From an uncultured Lachnospiraceae bacterium (lineage in GTDB: Bacteria; Bacillota; Clostridia; Lachnospirales; Lachnospiraceae): a stretch of 64,000 bases of DNA. This document shows positions 17,120 through 25,864 of this stretch, piece after piece. A program made the translations under genes and the position numbers. The number at the start of each line of letters is the position of its first letter. Position 1 is the stretch's first letter. Below the pieces are notes generated by a model that worked only from the letters and a program-made list of their open reading frames with translations, was not told the origin of the DNA and ran no database searches. The DNA lies in assembly GCA_947367855.1 (NCBI GenBank), contig CANBFE010000001.1, forward strand, positions 186,001-250,000. Direction: 5' to 3'.

Positions 17120-17671
17120 ATGGCGGAGAGGAACATAGCGGAGACAGGCAGGCCCCGGGTGGGGATCGTGATGGGAAGTGATTCGGACATGCCGGTGATG
17201 GCAAAGGCGGCGGATATCCTGGAGGAACTGGGGATTTCCTATGAAATGTCCATCATCAGCGCCCACAGGGAGCCGGATGTGTTTTACGAATATGCGGGAA
17301 AGGCGGAGGAAAGGGGTTTTCAGGTGATTATTGCGGGAGCGGGCATGGCGGCTCATCTGCCCGGCATGTGCGCTGCCATATTTCCCATGCCGGTGATAGG
17401 GATTCCCATGCATACTTCATCCCTGGGAGGAAGGGATTCCCTGTACTCCATAGTGCAGATGCCATCCGGCATTCCGGTGGCTACAGTGGCCATCAACGGC
17501 GGGGCAAATGCCGGGCTTCTGGCGGCGAAGATTCTGGCCACTTCCGATCCGGAGCTGCTTCGAAAGCTGAAGGATTACAGCGCGAAACTGAAGGCGCAGG
17601 TGGAGCAGAAGGACGCCAGACTGCAGGAAATCGGCTATAAGGCGTATCTGGAAAGTCAGAAAAAGGGATGA
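17120..17671 (+). CDS. purE: N5-carboxyaminoimidazole ribonucleotide mutase
   Basis: Class I PurE, which moves the carboxylate of N5-CAIR to give CAIR in purine synthesis. The protein is 183 residues with MGSDSDMPVM and SAHREPD at the active site, and AGAGMAAHLPGM in the substrate region. ATG 17120 follows AAGGAGG (17108-17114); an ATG at 17096 lies before that site. First gene of purE-purM-purN-purD. A class I PurE normally needs PurK, which is not in this window. Confidence 0.95.
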   Translation: MAERNIAETGRPRVGIVMGSDSDMPVMAKAADILEELGISYEMSIISAHREPDVFYEYAGKAEERGFQVIIAGAGMAAHLPGMCAAIFPMPVIGIPMHTSSLGGRDSLYSIVQMPSGIPVATVAINGGANAGLLAAKILATSDPELLRKLKDYSAKLKAQVEQKDARLQEIGYKAYLESQKKG

Positions 17672-17726
17672 GAGGCAGGCCGGAGAAAAAAGCGTGTCCG
17701 GCCACGGTAAGGCTCTGAGGAGAAAA

Positions 17727-17744
17727 GCGCGCGGCGCAGCGCGC
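17727..17744 (+). other. GC hairpin between purE and purM
   Basis: GCGCGC (17727-17732) pairs with GCGCGC (17739-17744) across a GGCGCA loop. There is no U-run, so this looks like an intercistronic stability element and not a terminator. Confidence 0.5.
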
Positions 17745-17759
17745 GGATAGGAATATAAA

Positions 17760-18785
17760 ATGGATTATAAAAAAGCAGGAGTGGATATTGAGGCGGGATA
17801 CAGGTCCGTGGAGCTGATGAAGGAATATGTGAAAGGGACCATGCGGCCTGAAGTGATGGGAGGGATCGGCGGATTTTCCGGCGCATTTTCCGCCGGGGCC
17901 CTTAAGGGAATGGAAAATCCGGTGCTTCTGTCCGGAACCGACGGAGTGGGCACCAAGCTGAAGTTGGCCTTTCTTCTGGACAGACATGATACAGTGGGAA
18001 TTGACTGTGTGGCCATGTGCGTCAATGATGTGGCCTGCGCCGGAGGCGAACCGCTGTTCTTTCTGGATTATATTGCCTGCGGCAGGAATTTTCCCGAGAA
18101 GATCGCGGACATCGTGAAAGGCGTGGCGGAAGGATGTAAGCAGGCCGGAGCTGCCCTGGTGGGCGGTGAGACGGCAGAGCATCCTGATCTGATGCCTGAG
18201 GAGGAGTACGATCTGGCAGGATTTTCCGTGGGCGTGGTGGAAGAGAAGGATCTGATCACGGGAGCAGAGATCCGGGAGGGGGATGTGCTCATCGGCCTGG
18301 CTTCCTCCGGAGTGCATTCCAACGGCTTTTCCCTTGTGCGCAGCGTTTTCGAGATGACAAGGGAGAGCCTGGACACCTATTATGAGGAACTGGGCGGCAC
18401 TTTGGGAGAGATTCTGCTTACACCCACAAAAATATACGTAAAAGCGTTAAAAGCGGTGAAGGAGGCAGGCGTCAGGGTGAAGGGCGCCAGCCATATCACG
18501 GGCGGGGGCTTCTATGAGAATATCCCCAGGATGCTTCCGGAGGGAATCCGGGCTGAGATCAGGAAGGACAGTTACCAGGTGCCTGCCATTTTCAGGCTTC
18601 TCCAGGAGAAGGGGGACATCGGGGAGCAGGTCATGTACAATACCTATAACATGGGGCTGGGTATGGTACTTGCCGTTTCACCGGAAGATGCCGATATAAC
18701 AATGGAAGCCATCCGCAGGGCAGGGGAGACTCCCTACAGGGTGGGTCTGTGCAAAGCCGGGGAAAAAGGAGTTGACATATGCTGA
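17760..18785 (+). CDS. purM: phosphoribosylformylglycinamidine cyclo-ligase
   Basis: AIR synthetase: closes FGAM to AIR with ATP. The protein has 341 residues and the family stretches YKKAGVDIEAG at the start, LLSGTDGVGTKLKLAF in the nucleotide region and GGETAEHPDLM. Its ribosome binding site is weak (AGGAAT) and preceded by a GC hairpin. The last 7 bases overlap purN, indicating translational coupling. It lies between purE and purN, in normal Gram-positive order. Confidence 0.96.
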   Translation: MDYKKAGVDIEAGYRSVELMKEYVKGTMRPEVMGGIGGFSGAFSAGALKGMENPVLLSGTDGVGTKLKLAFLLDRHDTVGIDCVAMCVNDVACAGGEPLFFLDYIACGRNFPEKIADIVKGVAEGCKQAGAALVGGETAEHPDLMPEEEYDLAGFSVGVVEEKDLITGAEIREGDVLIGLASSGVHSNGFSLVRSVFEMTRESLDTYYEELGGTLGEILLTPTKIYVKALKAVKEAGVRVKGASHITGGGFYENIPRMLPEGIRAEIRKDSYQVPAIFRLLQEKGDIGEQVMYNTYNMGLGMVLAVSPEDADITMEAIRRAGETPYRVGLCKAGEKGVDIC

Positions 18786-19414
18786 GGGCAGTTGTATGTG
18801 TGTCCGGAGGGGGCACCAACCTTCAGGCCATACTGGATGCCATAGACCAAAAACGGATTACAAATGTGGAGATCACAGCCGTTATCAGCAACAATACCGG
18901 GGCAAAGGCTCTGGAAAGGGCTGCAGCCCGGGGCATTGAGGGAATCGTCATGTCCCCGAAGCGGTATCCGGACAGGGAGGCTTTTAATGAAGCCTTTACG
19001 GATAAGATGCGCGGACTGAATCCGGATCTGATCGTATTGGCCGGGTTTCTGGTGCGCATTCCTCCACAGATGGTGTCCCTGTTTGCCAACCGCATCATAA
19101 ATATACATCCGGCCCTGATTCCGTCTTTCTGCGGGGTTGGGTACTATGGTCTCAAAGTGCACCAGAAGGTGCTGGAGAGGGGCGTGAAGGTGACGGGGGC
19201 CACAGTGCATTTTGTGAATGAAGGCATGGATGAGGGTCCGATCATCGCCCAGAAGGCGGTATGTGTGGAAGAAGGGGATACACCGGAGATTCTTCAGCGC
19301 AGGGTGATGGAACAGGCTGAATGGATTCTGCTTCCCAGGGCCATAGATGATTTTGCAAACGGGCGGATTGCTGTGGAAGGAGACAGGGTAGTCTTCAGGG
19401 AAAGCAGTTTATGA
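18779..19414 (+). CDS. purN: phosphoribosylglycinamide formyltransferase
   Basis: Transfers formyl from 10-formyl-THF to GAR. It has 211 residues. VCVSGGGTNLQAILDAI is the phosphate-binding start. The catalytic Asn-His-Asp set is in IINIHPALIPSF and NEGMDEGPII. A GYYGLKVHQKVLERG stretch replaces the enterobacterial sequence, as usual in clostridial PurN. AAAGGAG (18765-18771), inside the purM coding end, lies 7 nt before the ATG. Confidence 0.95.
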   Translation: MLRAVVCVSGGGTNLQAILDAIDQKRITNVEITAVISNNTGAKALERAAARGIEGIVMSPKRYPDREAFNEAFTDKMRGLNPDLIVLAGFLVRIPPQMVSLFANRIINIHPALIPSFCGVGYYGLKVHQKVLERGVKVTGATVHFVNEGMDEGPIIAQKAVCVEEGDTPEILQRRVMEQAEWILLPRAIDDFANGRIAVEGDRVVFRESSL

Positions 19415-19464
19415 AAGGCAGCGCGCAAAAGCTGAAAATCAATTGAGAATATAAGAGGTGCGGC

Positions 19465-20742
19465 ATGAAGGTATTGATCATAGGAGGCGGCGGCCGGGAA
19501 CACGCCATTGCCGTCAGCATGAAGAAAAGCAAAAGAGTGGACAGACTTTACTGTGTTCCGGGCAATGCCGGAATCGCGCAGATTGCGGAGTGTGACGCCT
19601 CCGTGGGCGCAATGGATTTTGACAGAATCGTGTCATATGCAAGGGAAAAGGAAGTGGACCTGGTGTTTGTGGCGCCGGATGACCCCCTGGCGGCAGGCCT
19701 GGTGGATGTACTGGAGGCAGAGGGATTCCGGGTGTTCGGACCCAGGAAGAATGCGGCCATTCTGGAGGGAAGCAAGGCTTTTTCCAAGGATCTGATGAAG
19801 AAATACAGGATACCCACTGCGGACTACATGACCTTTGACGATCCGGAGAAGGCGCTTGCCTATCTGGAAAGCGCCCGGATGCCGGTTGTGCTGAAGGCTG
19901 ACGGTCTGGCGCTTGGAAAGGGCGTGCTGATCTGCGCCACCCTGGAGGAAGCCCGGGCAGGCGTCAGGGAGATTATGCAGGACAAACATTTCGGCAGCGC
20001 CGGGGACAGGCTGGTGGTGGAAGAATTCCTCACAGGCAGGGAAGTGTCCGTGCTGGCCTTTGTGGACGGAAAGACGGTCAGGCCCATGACTTCCGCCCAG
20101 GACCACAAGCGGGCAGAAGACGGGGACCAGGGACCCAATACGGGCGGTATGGGCTGCTTTTCCCCCAGTCCCTTTTATACGGAGGAGATTGACGCCTACT
20201 GCAGGGAGCACATTTACCAGCCAACCGTGGATGCCATGGCGGCAGAGGGAAGGGAGTTTAAGGGAGTTATCTTTTTCGGACTGATGCTCACTGCGGAAGG
20301 ACCCAAAGTGCTGGAATACAATGCCAGATTCGGGGATCCGGAGACCCAGGTGGTGCTCTGCCGGATGAAAAATGATATCATGGACGTGGTGGATGCCTGT
20401 ATTGACGGGACCCTGGACCAGGTCAGCCTGGAGTTTGAGGAGGATGCGGCGGTATGCGTCGTGCTTGCTTCCCGGGGATATCCGGTTTCCTATGAAAAAG
20501 GTTTTGAGATTACAGGACTTGACAGATTTGAAAAAGAAGAGGGCTGTTACTGTTTTCATGCAGGCAGCAGGCTTGACGGGGCAGGCCGTATCGTGACAAA
20601 CGGAGGGCGCGTCCTGGGGGTCACGGCCAGGGGCAGTTCGCTGAAGGAGGCCCGCAGCAGGGCATATGAGGCTGCGGAATGGGTTTCCTTTGCCAACAAA
20701 TATATGCGGCATGATATAGGCAGGGCCATAGAAGAGGTATAA
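19465..20742 (+). CDS. purD: phosphoribosylamine-glycine ligase
   Basis: GAR synthetase, an ATP-grasp enzyme of 425 residues. Key stretches are IIGGGGREHAIAVSMKKS at the N-terminus, PVVLKADGLALGKGV in the ATP-binding fold, and the metal/ATP stretch YNARFGDPETQVVL. It starts 50 nt after purN with AGAGG upstream. It closes the four-gene purine operon; purC, purF, purH and purB are not in the window, and purL is 9 kb further on. Confidence 0.96.
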   Translation: MKVLIIGGGGREHAIAVSMKKSKRVDRLYCVPGNAGIAQIAECDASVGAMDFDRIVSYAREKEVDLVFVAPDDPLAAGLVDVLEAEGFRVFGPRKNAAILEGSKAFSKDLMKKYRIPTADYMTFDDPEKALAYLESARMPVVLKADGLALGKGVLICATLEEARAGVREIMQDKHFGSAGDRLVVEEFLTGREVSVLAFVDGKTVRPMTSAQDHKRAEDGDQGPNTGGMGCFSPSPFYTEEIDAYCREHIYQPTVDAMAAEGREFKGVIFFGLMLTAEGPKVLEYNARFGDPETQVVLCRMKNDIMDVVDACIDGTLDQVSLEFEEDAAVCVVLASRGYPVSYEKGFEITGLDRFEKEEGCYCFHAGSRLDGAGRIVTNGGRVLGVTARGSSLKEARSRAYEAAEWVSFANKYMRHDIGRAIEEV

Positions 20743-20781
20743 TCGGAATTTCAAATAAAAAACAGGAATGGAGGCGTAAAT

Positions 20782-21234
20782 ATGAGTGGGCTGGGGGCAT
20801 TGGATATGTATAATATTCCCCGTGTATGCAGCAAATGTGGCGGAGTGATGGTTTTTAAGGGAGTGGGTGAGTATCACTGCGAAGACTGTGGAGAGGTGGC
20901 TTTTGACGACTACGGAAAAGTCAGAGGCTATATCGAGGAACATAAGGGTGCCACTGCCGCGCAGATTGAAGGCGCGGTAGGCGTGCCGCAGCGCACTATA
21001 AGACGTTTGCTGAGAGACGGCAAAATAGAGATTGCAGAAGGATCCAAGGTATATCTGCGCTGTGAGCTTTGCGGGAAGCAGATACGTTCCGGCCAGTACT
21101 GTCCGGATTGTGAGATCAAGGTTCACCGTAACCTGGAGGCAAAGCAGAGGGAAATGCTGAACAAGAATGCCCATGGCTTTGGCCTGGAGCAAAGGTCCGA
21201 GGAAGGACAGAGGAGATTTACAAGAGAGAATTAA
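20782..21234 (+). CDS. zinc-ribbon and winged-helix protein, YvyF-like
   Basis: A 150-residue protein with two cysteine clusters: CSKCGG...CEDCGE (about residues 14-36) and CELCGKQ...CPDCE (about residues 94-111). Between them lies an HTH-like segment (AAQIEGAVGVPQRTIRRLLRDGKIEI). This layout resembles the flagellar-operon protein YvyF/TIGR03826, but no flagellar genes are nearby, so a flagellar role is not supported. It probably binds nucleic acid or a partner via zinc. It starts 39 nt after purD (GGAGG 20769) and precedes the SH3 membrane protein by 20 nt, so these two are almost certainly cotranscribed. Confidence 0.75.
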   Translation: MSGLGALDMYNIPRVCSKCGGVMVFKGVGEYHCEDCGEVAFDDYGKVRGYIEEHKGATAAQIEGAVGVPQRTIRRLLRDGKIEIAEGSKVYLRCELCGKQIRSGQYCPDCEIKVHRNLEAKQREMLNKNAHGFGLEQRSEEGQRRFTREN

Positions 21235-21254
21235 AACCAAAGAGAGGAGACTTT

Positions 21255-22805
21255 ATGAAGAAAACGAAGGGATTGAGGCGCAGGCTTCTGACGGGGGTTC
21301 TTGCGCTGGTACTTGGACTGGGGATCTTTGGACTGGGATTCGACATGACGGCGTTTGTGAGTTATGCGGAATCCCAGGTAAAGGTAACTTCTCCCAAAGG
21401 TGCAAATATCAGAAAAGAGGCAAGTACTTCCAGTGCGGCAGTGGGAGGCGCTGAGAATGGAAAAGTACTCACCGTAATCACCCAGGTACAGGGCGGGGAC
21501 GGCTATACCTGGTATCAGGTGAAGAGCGGGGAAGTCACGGGATATATTCGTTCCGACCTTGTGGAAGTTACAGAGGGAAGCGCTCCCACGGAGGGTGGGG
21601 AAGGCGGAGAAAGCGGGCAGGGCGGAGAGGGTACTTCGGCTCCAACCCAGGTTACGGCTGTTAACCCCATAAGCGCAACTGTTTCCAGTGAGTCGGGCAA
21701 AATACGGGACAGCGCATCCTCGGAAGGCCAGATTCTGGCAGAGGTTACGGCGTCTACGGTTCTCACGGTTACGGGACAGGCAGTGGATGCGGACGGCAGG
21801 GAATGGTATCAGGTGAGCTTTATTTCCGGGGAAACCGAGGTACAGGGCTTTATCCGTTATGATTATGTCACCCTGGCCGGAGAGCTGACACCGCTGACGG
21901 AGAACCCTTCCGCACCTGTGGAGAATGAGCCCCAGGAGCCCCCCGCGCCAACGGAGCCGGAGAAGGAGGACTACTATACTCTGATGCAGGACGGCGAATG
22001 GCTGTTGGTTGACAACACAGGGGATGAACCTGACGGATACTCCATAACAAAGCTGTTCGATAGTGTGGAAAATAACAGTAAGCTGTACCAGGAGAGCGAA
22101 AAGACAGTAAAGAGCCAGAAGATTATTATCATTGTCATGGTATTTTTCCTGGTGGCTGCAGCCGCAGCCATTGCATTCCTGGTTTTCAAGATCAGGGATA
22201 TGATGGATTCCGCCTATTTCAGGGAAGTGGAAAACGAGACCATGAGAAAGAAGAGTTCCTCATCTGACAGGGGAGGTCAGAGAGCGCCCAGGGGTACAGC
22301 ACCCAGAGGGGCAGGAGGAGCGGGACAGGAGAAAACATCAGCCAGGCCCACAGGCGCCAGGACGGCGGGATACGGCCAGGGTCCTGAGGGCAGCAGGCAG
22401 GGTGAGCGTGGAAATGCCCAGGGGCAGAGGACCGGGGGAACCGGTGCGGGCCAGAGACCGGCAGGGGCATCCCAGGGCCAGAGACCGGGGGGAGCCGTGC
22501 AGGGACCCAGGCCTGTGGGAACGGGCCAGAGACCTGCCGCTCCTGTCCAGGGGCAGAGACCAGCAGGGGCATCCCAGGGACCAAGACCCATGGGAACCGG
22601 CCAGACTGCCAGGCCGGTGAGAAGGCCTGAGGGCGCAGCCCAGAGACCTGCGGGAAGCGTCCAGAGACCGGTTCAGAGACCTGCAGGGGCGTCCCAGGTC
22701 CCGCCGGCAAGACCGGCTCCGGCAGCGGCGCAGAAGTCGCAGCCCAAGAACTTTATGGCGGATGACGACGATTTTGACAATGAATTTCTGAATTACGACG
22801 AATAG
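21255..22805 (+). CDS. SH3-domain membrane protein with long Gly/Pro/Arg/Gln-rich cytoplasmic tail
   Basis: A 516-residue protein. It has an N-terminal signal-like segment (residues about 8-33), two bacterial SH3 domains (about 38-101 and 132-203), a proline/glutamate linker, one membrane helix (about 293-317), and then about 190 residues of low complexity built on repeats such as GQRPAGASQ and GPRPxGTGQ, ending in the acidic MADDDDFDNEFLNYDE. SH3b domains usually bind cell-wall glycan or peptide; here they would be outside and the disordered basic tail inside. I do not know a characterised homologue. It is translated right after the zinc-ribbon protein. GC-rich, repetitive codons mark the tail. 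Confidence 0.8.
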   Translation: MKKTKGLRRRLLTGVLALVLGLGIFGLGFDMTAFVSYAESQVKVTSPKGANIRKEASTSSAAVGGAENGKVLTVITQVQGGDGYTWYQVKSGEVTGYIRSDLVEVTEGSAPTEGGEGGESGQGGEGTSAPTQVTAVNPISATVSSESGKIRDSASSEGQILAEVTASTVLTVTGQAVDADGREWYQVSFISGETEVQGFIRYDYVTLAGELTPLTENPSAPVENEPQEPPAPTEPEKEDYYTLMQDGEWLLVDNTGDEPDGYSITKLFDSVENNSKLYQESEKTVKSQKIIIIVMVFFLVAAAAAIAFLVFKIRDMMDSAYFREVENETMRKKSSSSDRGGQRAPRGTAPRGAGGAGQEKTSARPTGARTAGYGQGPEGSRQGERGNAQGQRTGGTGAGQRPAGASQGQRPGGAVQGPRPVGTGQRPAAPVQGQRPAGASQGPRPMGTGQTARPVRRPEGAAQRPAGSVQRPVQRPAGASQVPPARPAPAAAQKSQPKNFMADDDDFDNEFLNYDE

Positions 22806-22816
22806 TGAGATCAGGT

Positions 22817-22853
22817 AAAACAGGGAATATTCCAAAGGGATGCTCCCTGTTTT
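22817..22853 (+). terminator. terminator after the SH3 protein
   Basis: Perfect 10-bp stem AAAACAGGGA (22817-22826) with TCCCTGTTTT (22844-22853). The U-run is inside the stem's 3' arm, so it can act on either strand. Confidence 0.75.
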
Positions 22854-22863
22854 AAAATTGGGG

Positions 22864-22892
22864 TTGACAGTATTCAGCGGCTGATTTATGAT
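22864..22892 (+). promoter_or_regulatory. promoter of the gntR-clpC operon
   Basis: Consensus TTGACA (22864-22869), 17-nt spacer, TATGAT (22887-22892), about 32 nt before the GTG start of the regulator. Confidence 0.8.
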
Positions 22893-22924
22893 TTATACGT
22901 GAAAATGGGAAAGGGAGGGATTCT

Positions 22925-23296
22925 GTGATTCTTGAAATAGATTTTAACAGTGAGGAAGCGCTGTATCTTCAGCTGTGCAATCAGATTATCATGGGAATAG
23001 CGACTTCCCGCTTCCGGGAGGGGGACGCCCTTCCCAGTGTGCGGCAGCTGGCCGACTCCATAGGCATCAATATGCATACGGTAAACAAGGCGTATACTGT
23101 CCTGAAACAGGAGGGCTATGTAAAGGTTGGCAGAAGAGGGGCGGTAATTGCCATAGATGTGGACAGAATGCGTACACTGGCAGAGCTGAAAAAGGAGCTG
23201 CAGGTCATTCTGGCAAAGGGCTGCTGCAAAAATATCTCAAAAGAAGAAATATTTGAATTAGTAGAAGAAATATATGAAGAATATGAATCAGAGTGA
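22925..23296 (+). CDS. short GntR-family (YtrA-type) transcriptional regulator
   Basis: A 123-residue regulator with the GntR winged helix (LYLQLCNQIIMGIATSRFREGD, then PSVRQLADSIGINMHTVNKAY) and only a short C-terminal pair of helices, which is the YtrA subfamily size. It begins with GTG at 22925 after GGGAGG. Typical YtrA relatives control ABC transporter operons and themselves, but here the only close partner is clpC, 18 nt downstream. It may therefore be an autoregulated controller of the ClpC protease, in the place where Bacilli have CtsR. The effector is unknown. Confidence 0.88.
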   Translation: MILEIDFNSEEALYLQLCNQIIMGIATSRFREGDALPSVRQLADSIGINMHTVNKAYTVLKQEGYVKVGRRGAVIAIDVDRMRTLAELKKELQVILAKGCCKNISKEEIFELVEEIYEEYESE

Positions 23297-23314
23297 AGAA
23301 TGTGAGGAAAATTT

Positions 23315-25768
23315 ATGCAGTCACAATTTACGGACAGAGCGCGGGAGGCATTGTCACATGCCTCCAGATATGCCGGCCGTCTGAAACAGGGATATGTGGG
23401 AACGGAGCATATTCTTGCAGGTTTGTTAAAAGAGCAGGAGGGAGTGGCCCACAGGGTTCTGACGGATAACGGCGTGGAACAGCAGCAGGTCCTGGATATG
23501 ATTCAGGAGCTGATCGCATTTGACGGCGGCGTAGGCCTGAAGGAGAGGGAGGGCTATTCCCCCAGGGCAAAGAAGATTCTGGAGGAGGCTCACAGACAGG
23601 CCGCCAGATTCGGACAGAAGGAGACGGGAACGGAACATATTCTCATGGCCATCATTAAGGAGGGGGAGAATGTGGCTTTCCGTCTTCTGAATACAATTGG
23701 TGTCAATGTGCAGAAGCTGTATGTGGACATTCTCGTGGCCATAGGACAGGACGGAAACCTGTACAAGGAAGACCTGAACAAGAGGATGCCCGGCAGGGGC
23801 AGGGGGTCTGCGCTGAGTCAGTACAGCAAGGATCTGACAGCCCTGGCAGGGGAGGGAAAGCTTGACCCTGTTATCGGAAGGGAGGATGAGATCAGCCGCC
23901 TGATTCAGATCCTCAGCCGCCGGACGAAAAACAATCCCTGCCTTATCGGGGAGCCCGGCGTGGGAAAGACTGCTGTGGTGGAGGGACTGGCCCAGCGTAT
24001 CGTGGAGGGAAAGGTTCCTTTTACGGTAAAGGATAAGAGGGTGCTGACCCTGGATTTGTCGGGAATGGTTGCGGGCAGCAAATACCGCGGTGAGTTTGAG
24101 GAGAGGATTAAGAAAGTCATCCGGGAGGTAATTGAGGACGGAAACATCATACTGTTCCTGGATGAACTGCACACACTGATCGGCGCCGGAGGAGCGGAGG
24201 GGGCAATCGACGCCTCCAATATTCTGAAGCCCTCCCTTGCAAGGGGAGAACTGCAGCTGATCGGCGCCACCACCATAGTGGAGTACCGTAAGTATATTGA
24301 GCGGGATGCTGCCCTGGAAAGACGTTTCCAACCGGTGAATGTGGAGGAACCCACTGAGGAGGAGGCCATCCGTATTCTGGAGGGCATTAAGGAGAAGTAC
24401 GAGGAGCATCACCGTGTAAACATTACACAGGAGGCCGTGGAGGCTGCCGTGAGGCTGTCCGGACGTTATATTAACGACCGGAATCTGCCTGACAAGGCCA
24501 TTGACCTGATAGACGAGGCGGCTGCCAGCGCAAGGCTGAGGGCGGTGGACATGCCGGACAAACAGAAAAACCTCCTGGAACAGATCAGGAATATGGATCT
24601 GCAGATAGAGCGGTCCATCCGGATGGAGGCCTTTTCCCAGGCTGTGGAACTCAAGCGCAGTCAGGATGAGCTGGTGAAAAAGTACCAGAGGATGAAGAAG
24701 CGCGGAGAGAGCAGAGAGGGTGACAGGAAATACACCATCGGCGAGAATGAGATCGCGGAGGTGGTGGCTGTGTGGACCAAAATCCCTGTGGCGAAACTGG
24801 CGCAGAAGGAAAGCGAGAGACTGTTAAAGCTGGAGGGGATTCTGCACAGGAGGGTCATCGGCCAGGAGGAGGCCGTGACTGCGGTGGCAAAGGCCATGCG
24901 CAGGGGCCGGGTGGGACTGAAGGATCCCAGGCGTCCCATTGGCTCATTCCTGTTTCTCGGTCCCACAGGCGTAGGCAAGACCGAGCTGTCCAAGGCTCTG
25001 GCAGAAGCCATGTTCGGAACGGAGGATGCCATTATCCGGGTTGATATGTCGGAATATATGGAAGGTCATTCCGTTTCCAAGATGATCGGTTCACCGCCTG
25101 GTTATGTGGGGTTTGACGAAGGCGGGCAGCTCAGTGAGAAGGTGAGGAGAAATCCCTATTCCGTGGTGCTGTTTGACGAGATCGAGAAGGCGCATCCGGA
25201 TGTGTTCAACATTCTGCTGCAGATTCTGGATGACGGCCATATAACGGACTCCAAGGGCAGAAAGGTGAGCTTTAAAAATACGGTTCTCATCATGACTTCC
25301 AACGCCGGGGCGCAGCGGATTGTGGATCCCAAAAACCTGGGCTTTGCCGCGGTGAGCGACGCGAAGCGGGACTATGAGAAGATGAAGAGCGGGGTTATGG
25401 AGGAGGTGAAGCGTGGCTTCAAGCCGGAATTCATCAACAGGATTGATGACATTATTGTCTTCCATCAGCTGAACAAGGATAATATGAAGTCCATCATAAG
25501 CCTTCTGGCCTCCAATCTTTACAGGCGCTGTGAGACGCAGATGGATGTTAAGCTGACCATGACGGGAGCGTTGAAAGAGTATCTGGTGGAGAACTATTCG
25601 GATGCCAAAATGGGCGCCAGGCCCCTGAAACGGGCCATCCAGTCCGTGGTGGAGGACGCCCTGGCGGAGGAGATTCTTCTGAAGAGGGTAAAACCGGGAG
25701 ATTCCGTTACCGCAGGGTTTAAGAACGGGAAGGTTGCCTTCACGGTAAAGCCCGGAGCCAACGGTTAA
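23315..25768 (+). CDS. clpC: ClpC-type AAA+ unfoldase
   Basis: HSP100 ATPase that unfolds proteins for ClpP. The 817 residues comprise two N-terminal Clp repeats (about 1-145), AAA-1 with Walker A GEPGVGKT (212-219), a short middle segment with a UVR-like motif (EAFSQAVELKRSQDEL, about 435-450) typical of ClpC and absent in ClpA, AAA-2 with Walker A GPTGVGKT (549-556), and the D2 small domain. No ClpB-type long M-domain is present. It follows a GntR regulator by 18 nt; mcsA, mcsB and ctsR are absent, so arginine-phosphate targeting is not supported by this locus. Confidence 0.95.
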   Translation: MQSQFTDRAREALSHASRYAGRLKQGYVGTEHILAGLLKEQEGVAHRVLTDNGVEQQQVLDMIQELIAFDGGVGLKEREGYSPRAKKILEEAHRQAARFGQKETGTEHILMAIIKEGENVAFRLLNTIGVNVQKLYVDILVAIGQDGNLYKEDLNKRMPGRGRGSALSQYSKDLTALAGEGKLDPVIGREDEISRLIQILSRRTKNNPCLIGEPGVGKTAVVEGLAQRIVEGKVPFTVKDKRVLTLDLSGMVAGSKYRGEFEERIKKVIREVIEDGNIILFLDELHTLIGAGGAEGAIDASNILKPSLARGELQLIGATTIVEYRKYIERDAALERRFQPVNVEEPTEEEAIRILEGIKEKYEEHHRVNITQEAVEAAVRLSGRYINDRNLPDKAIDLIDEAAASARLRAVDMPDKQKNLLEQIRNMDLQIERSIRMEAFSQAVELKRSQDELVKKYQRMKKRGESREGDRKYTIGENEIAEVVAVWTKIPVAKLAQKESERLLKLEGILHRRVIGQEEAVTAVAKAMRRGRVGLKDPRRPIGSFLFLGPTGVGKTELSKALAEAMFGTEDAIIRVDMSEYMEGHSVSKMIGSPPGYVGFDEGGQLSEKVRRNPYSVVLFDEIEKAHPDVFNILLQILDDGHITDSKGRKVSFKNTVLIMTSNAGAQRIVDPKNLGFAAVSDAKRDYEKMKSGVMEEVKRGFKPEFINRIDDIIVFHQLNKDNMKSIISLLASNLYRRCETQMDVKLTMTGALKEYLVENYSDAKMGARPLKRAIQSVVEDALAEEILLKRVKPGDSVTAGFKNGKVAFTVKPGANG

Positions 25769-25782
25769 AAAAGTAAAAAAAT

Positions 25783-25811
25783 TTGTAGAAAATAGAGCTG
25801 GTTTATATTAT
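25783..25811 (+). promoter_or_regulatory. promoter between clpC and the next gene
   Basis: TTGTAG (25783-25788), 17-nt spacer, TATTAT (25806-25811). It would start transcription about 45 nt before the unknown gene at 25865 and then radA. Confidence 0.55.
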
Positions 25812-25864
25812 ACTATAGACAAAGAAGTACAAATGCATGTTAAGAATGACAGGAGGGTACACAG

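Noticed and set aside
19633..21240. 535-codon minus-strand frame across purD and the zinc-ribbon gene
   Set aside because: Spans two real genes on the other strand; composition is that of a shadow frame.
21255..22805. Collagen-like protein
   Set aside because: The tail is Gly/Pro-rich but lacks a regular Gly-X-Y period; the unit is GxRPxGxxQ-like and irregular.
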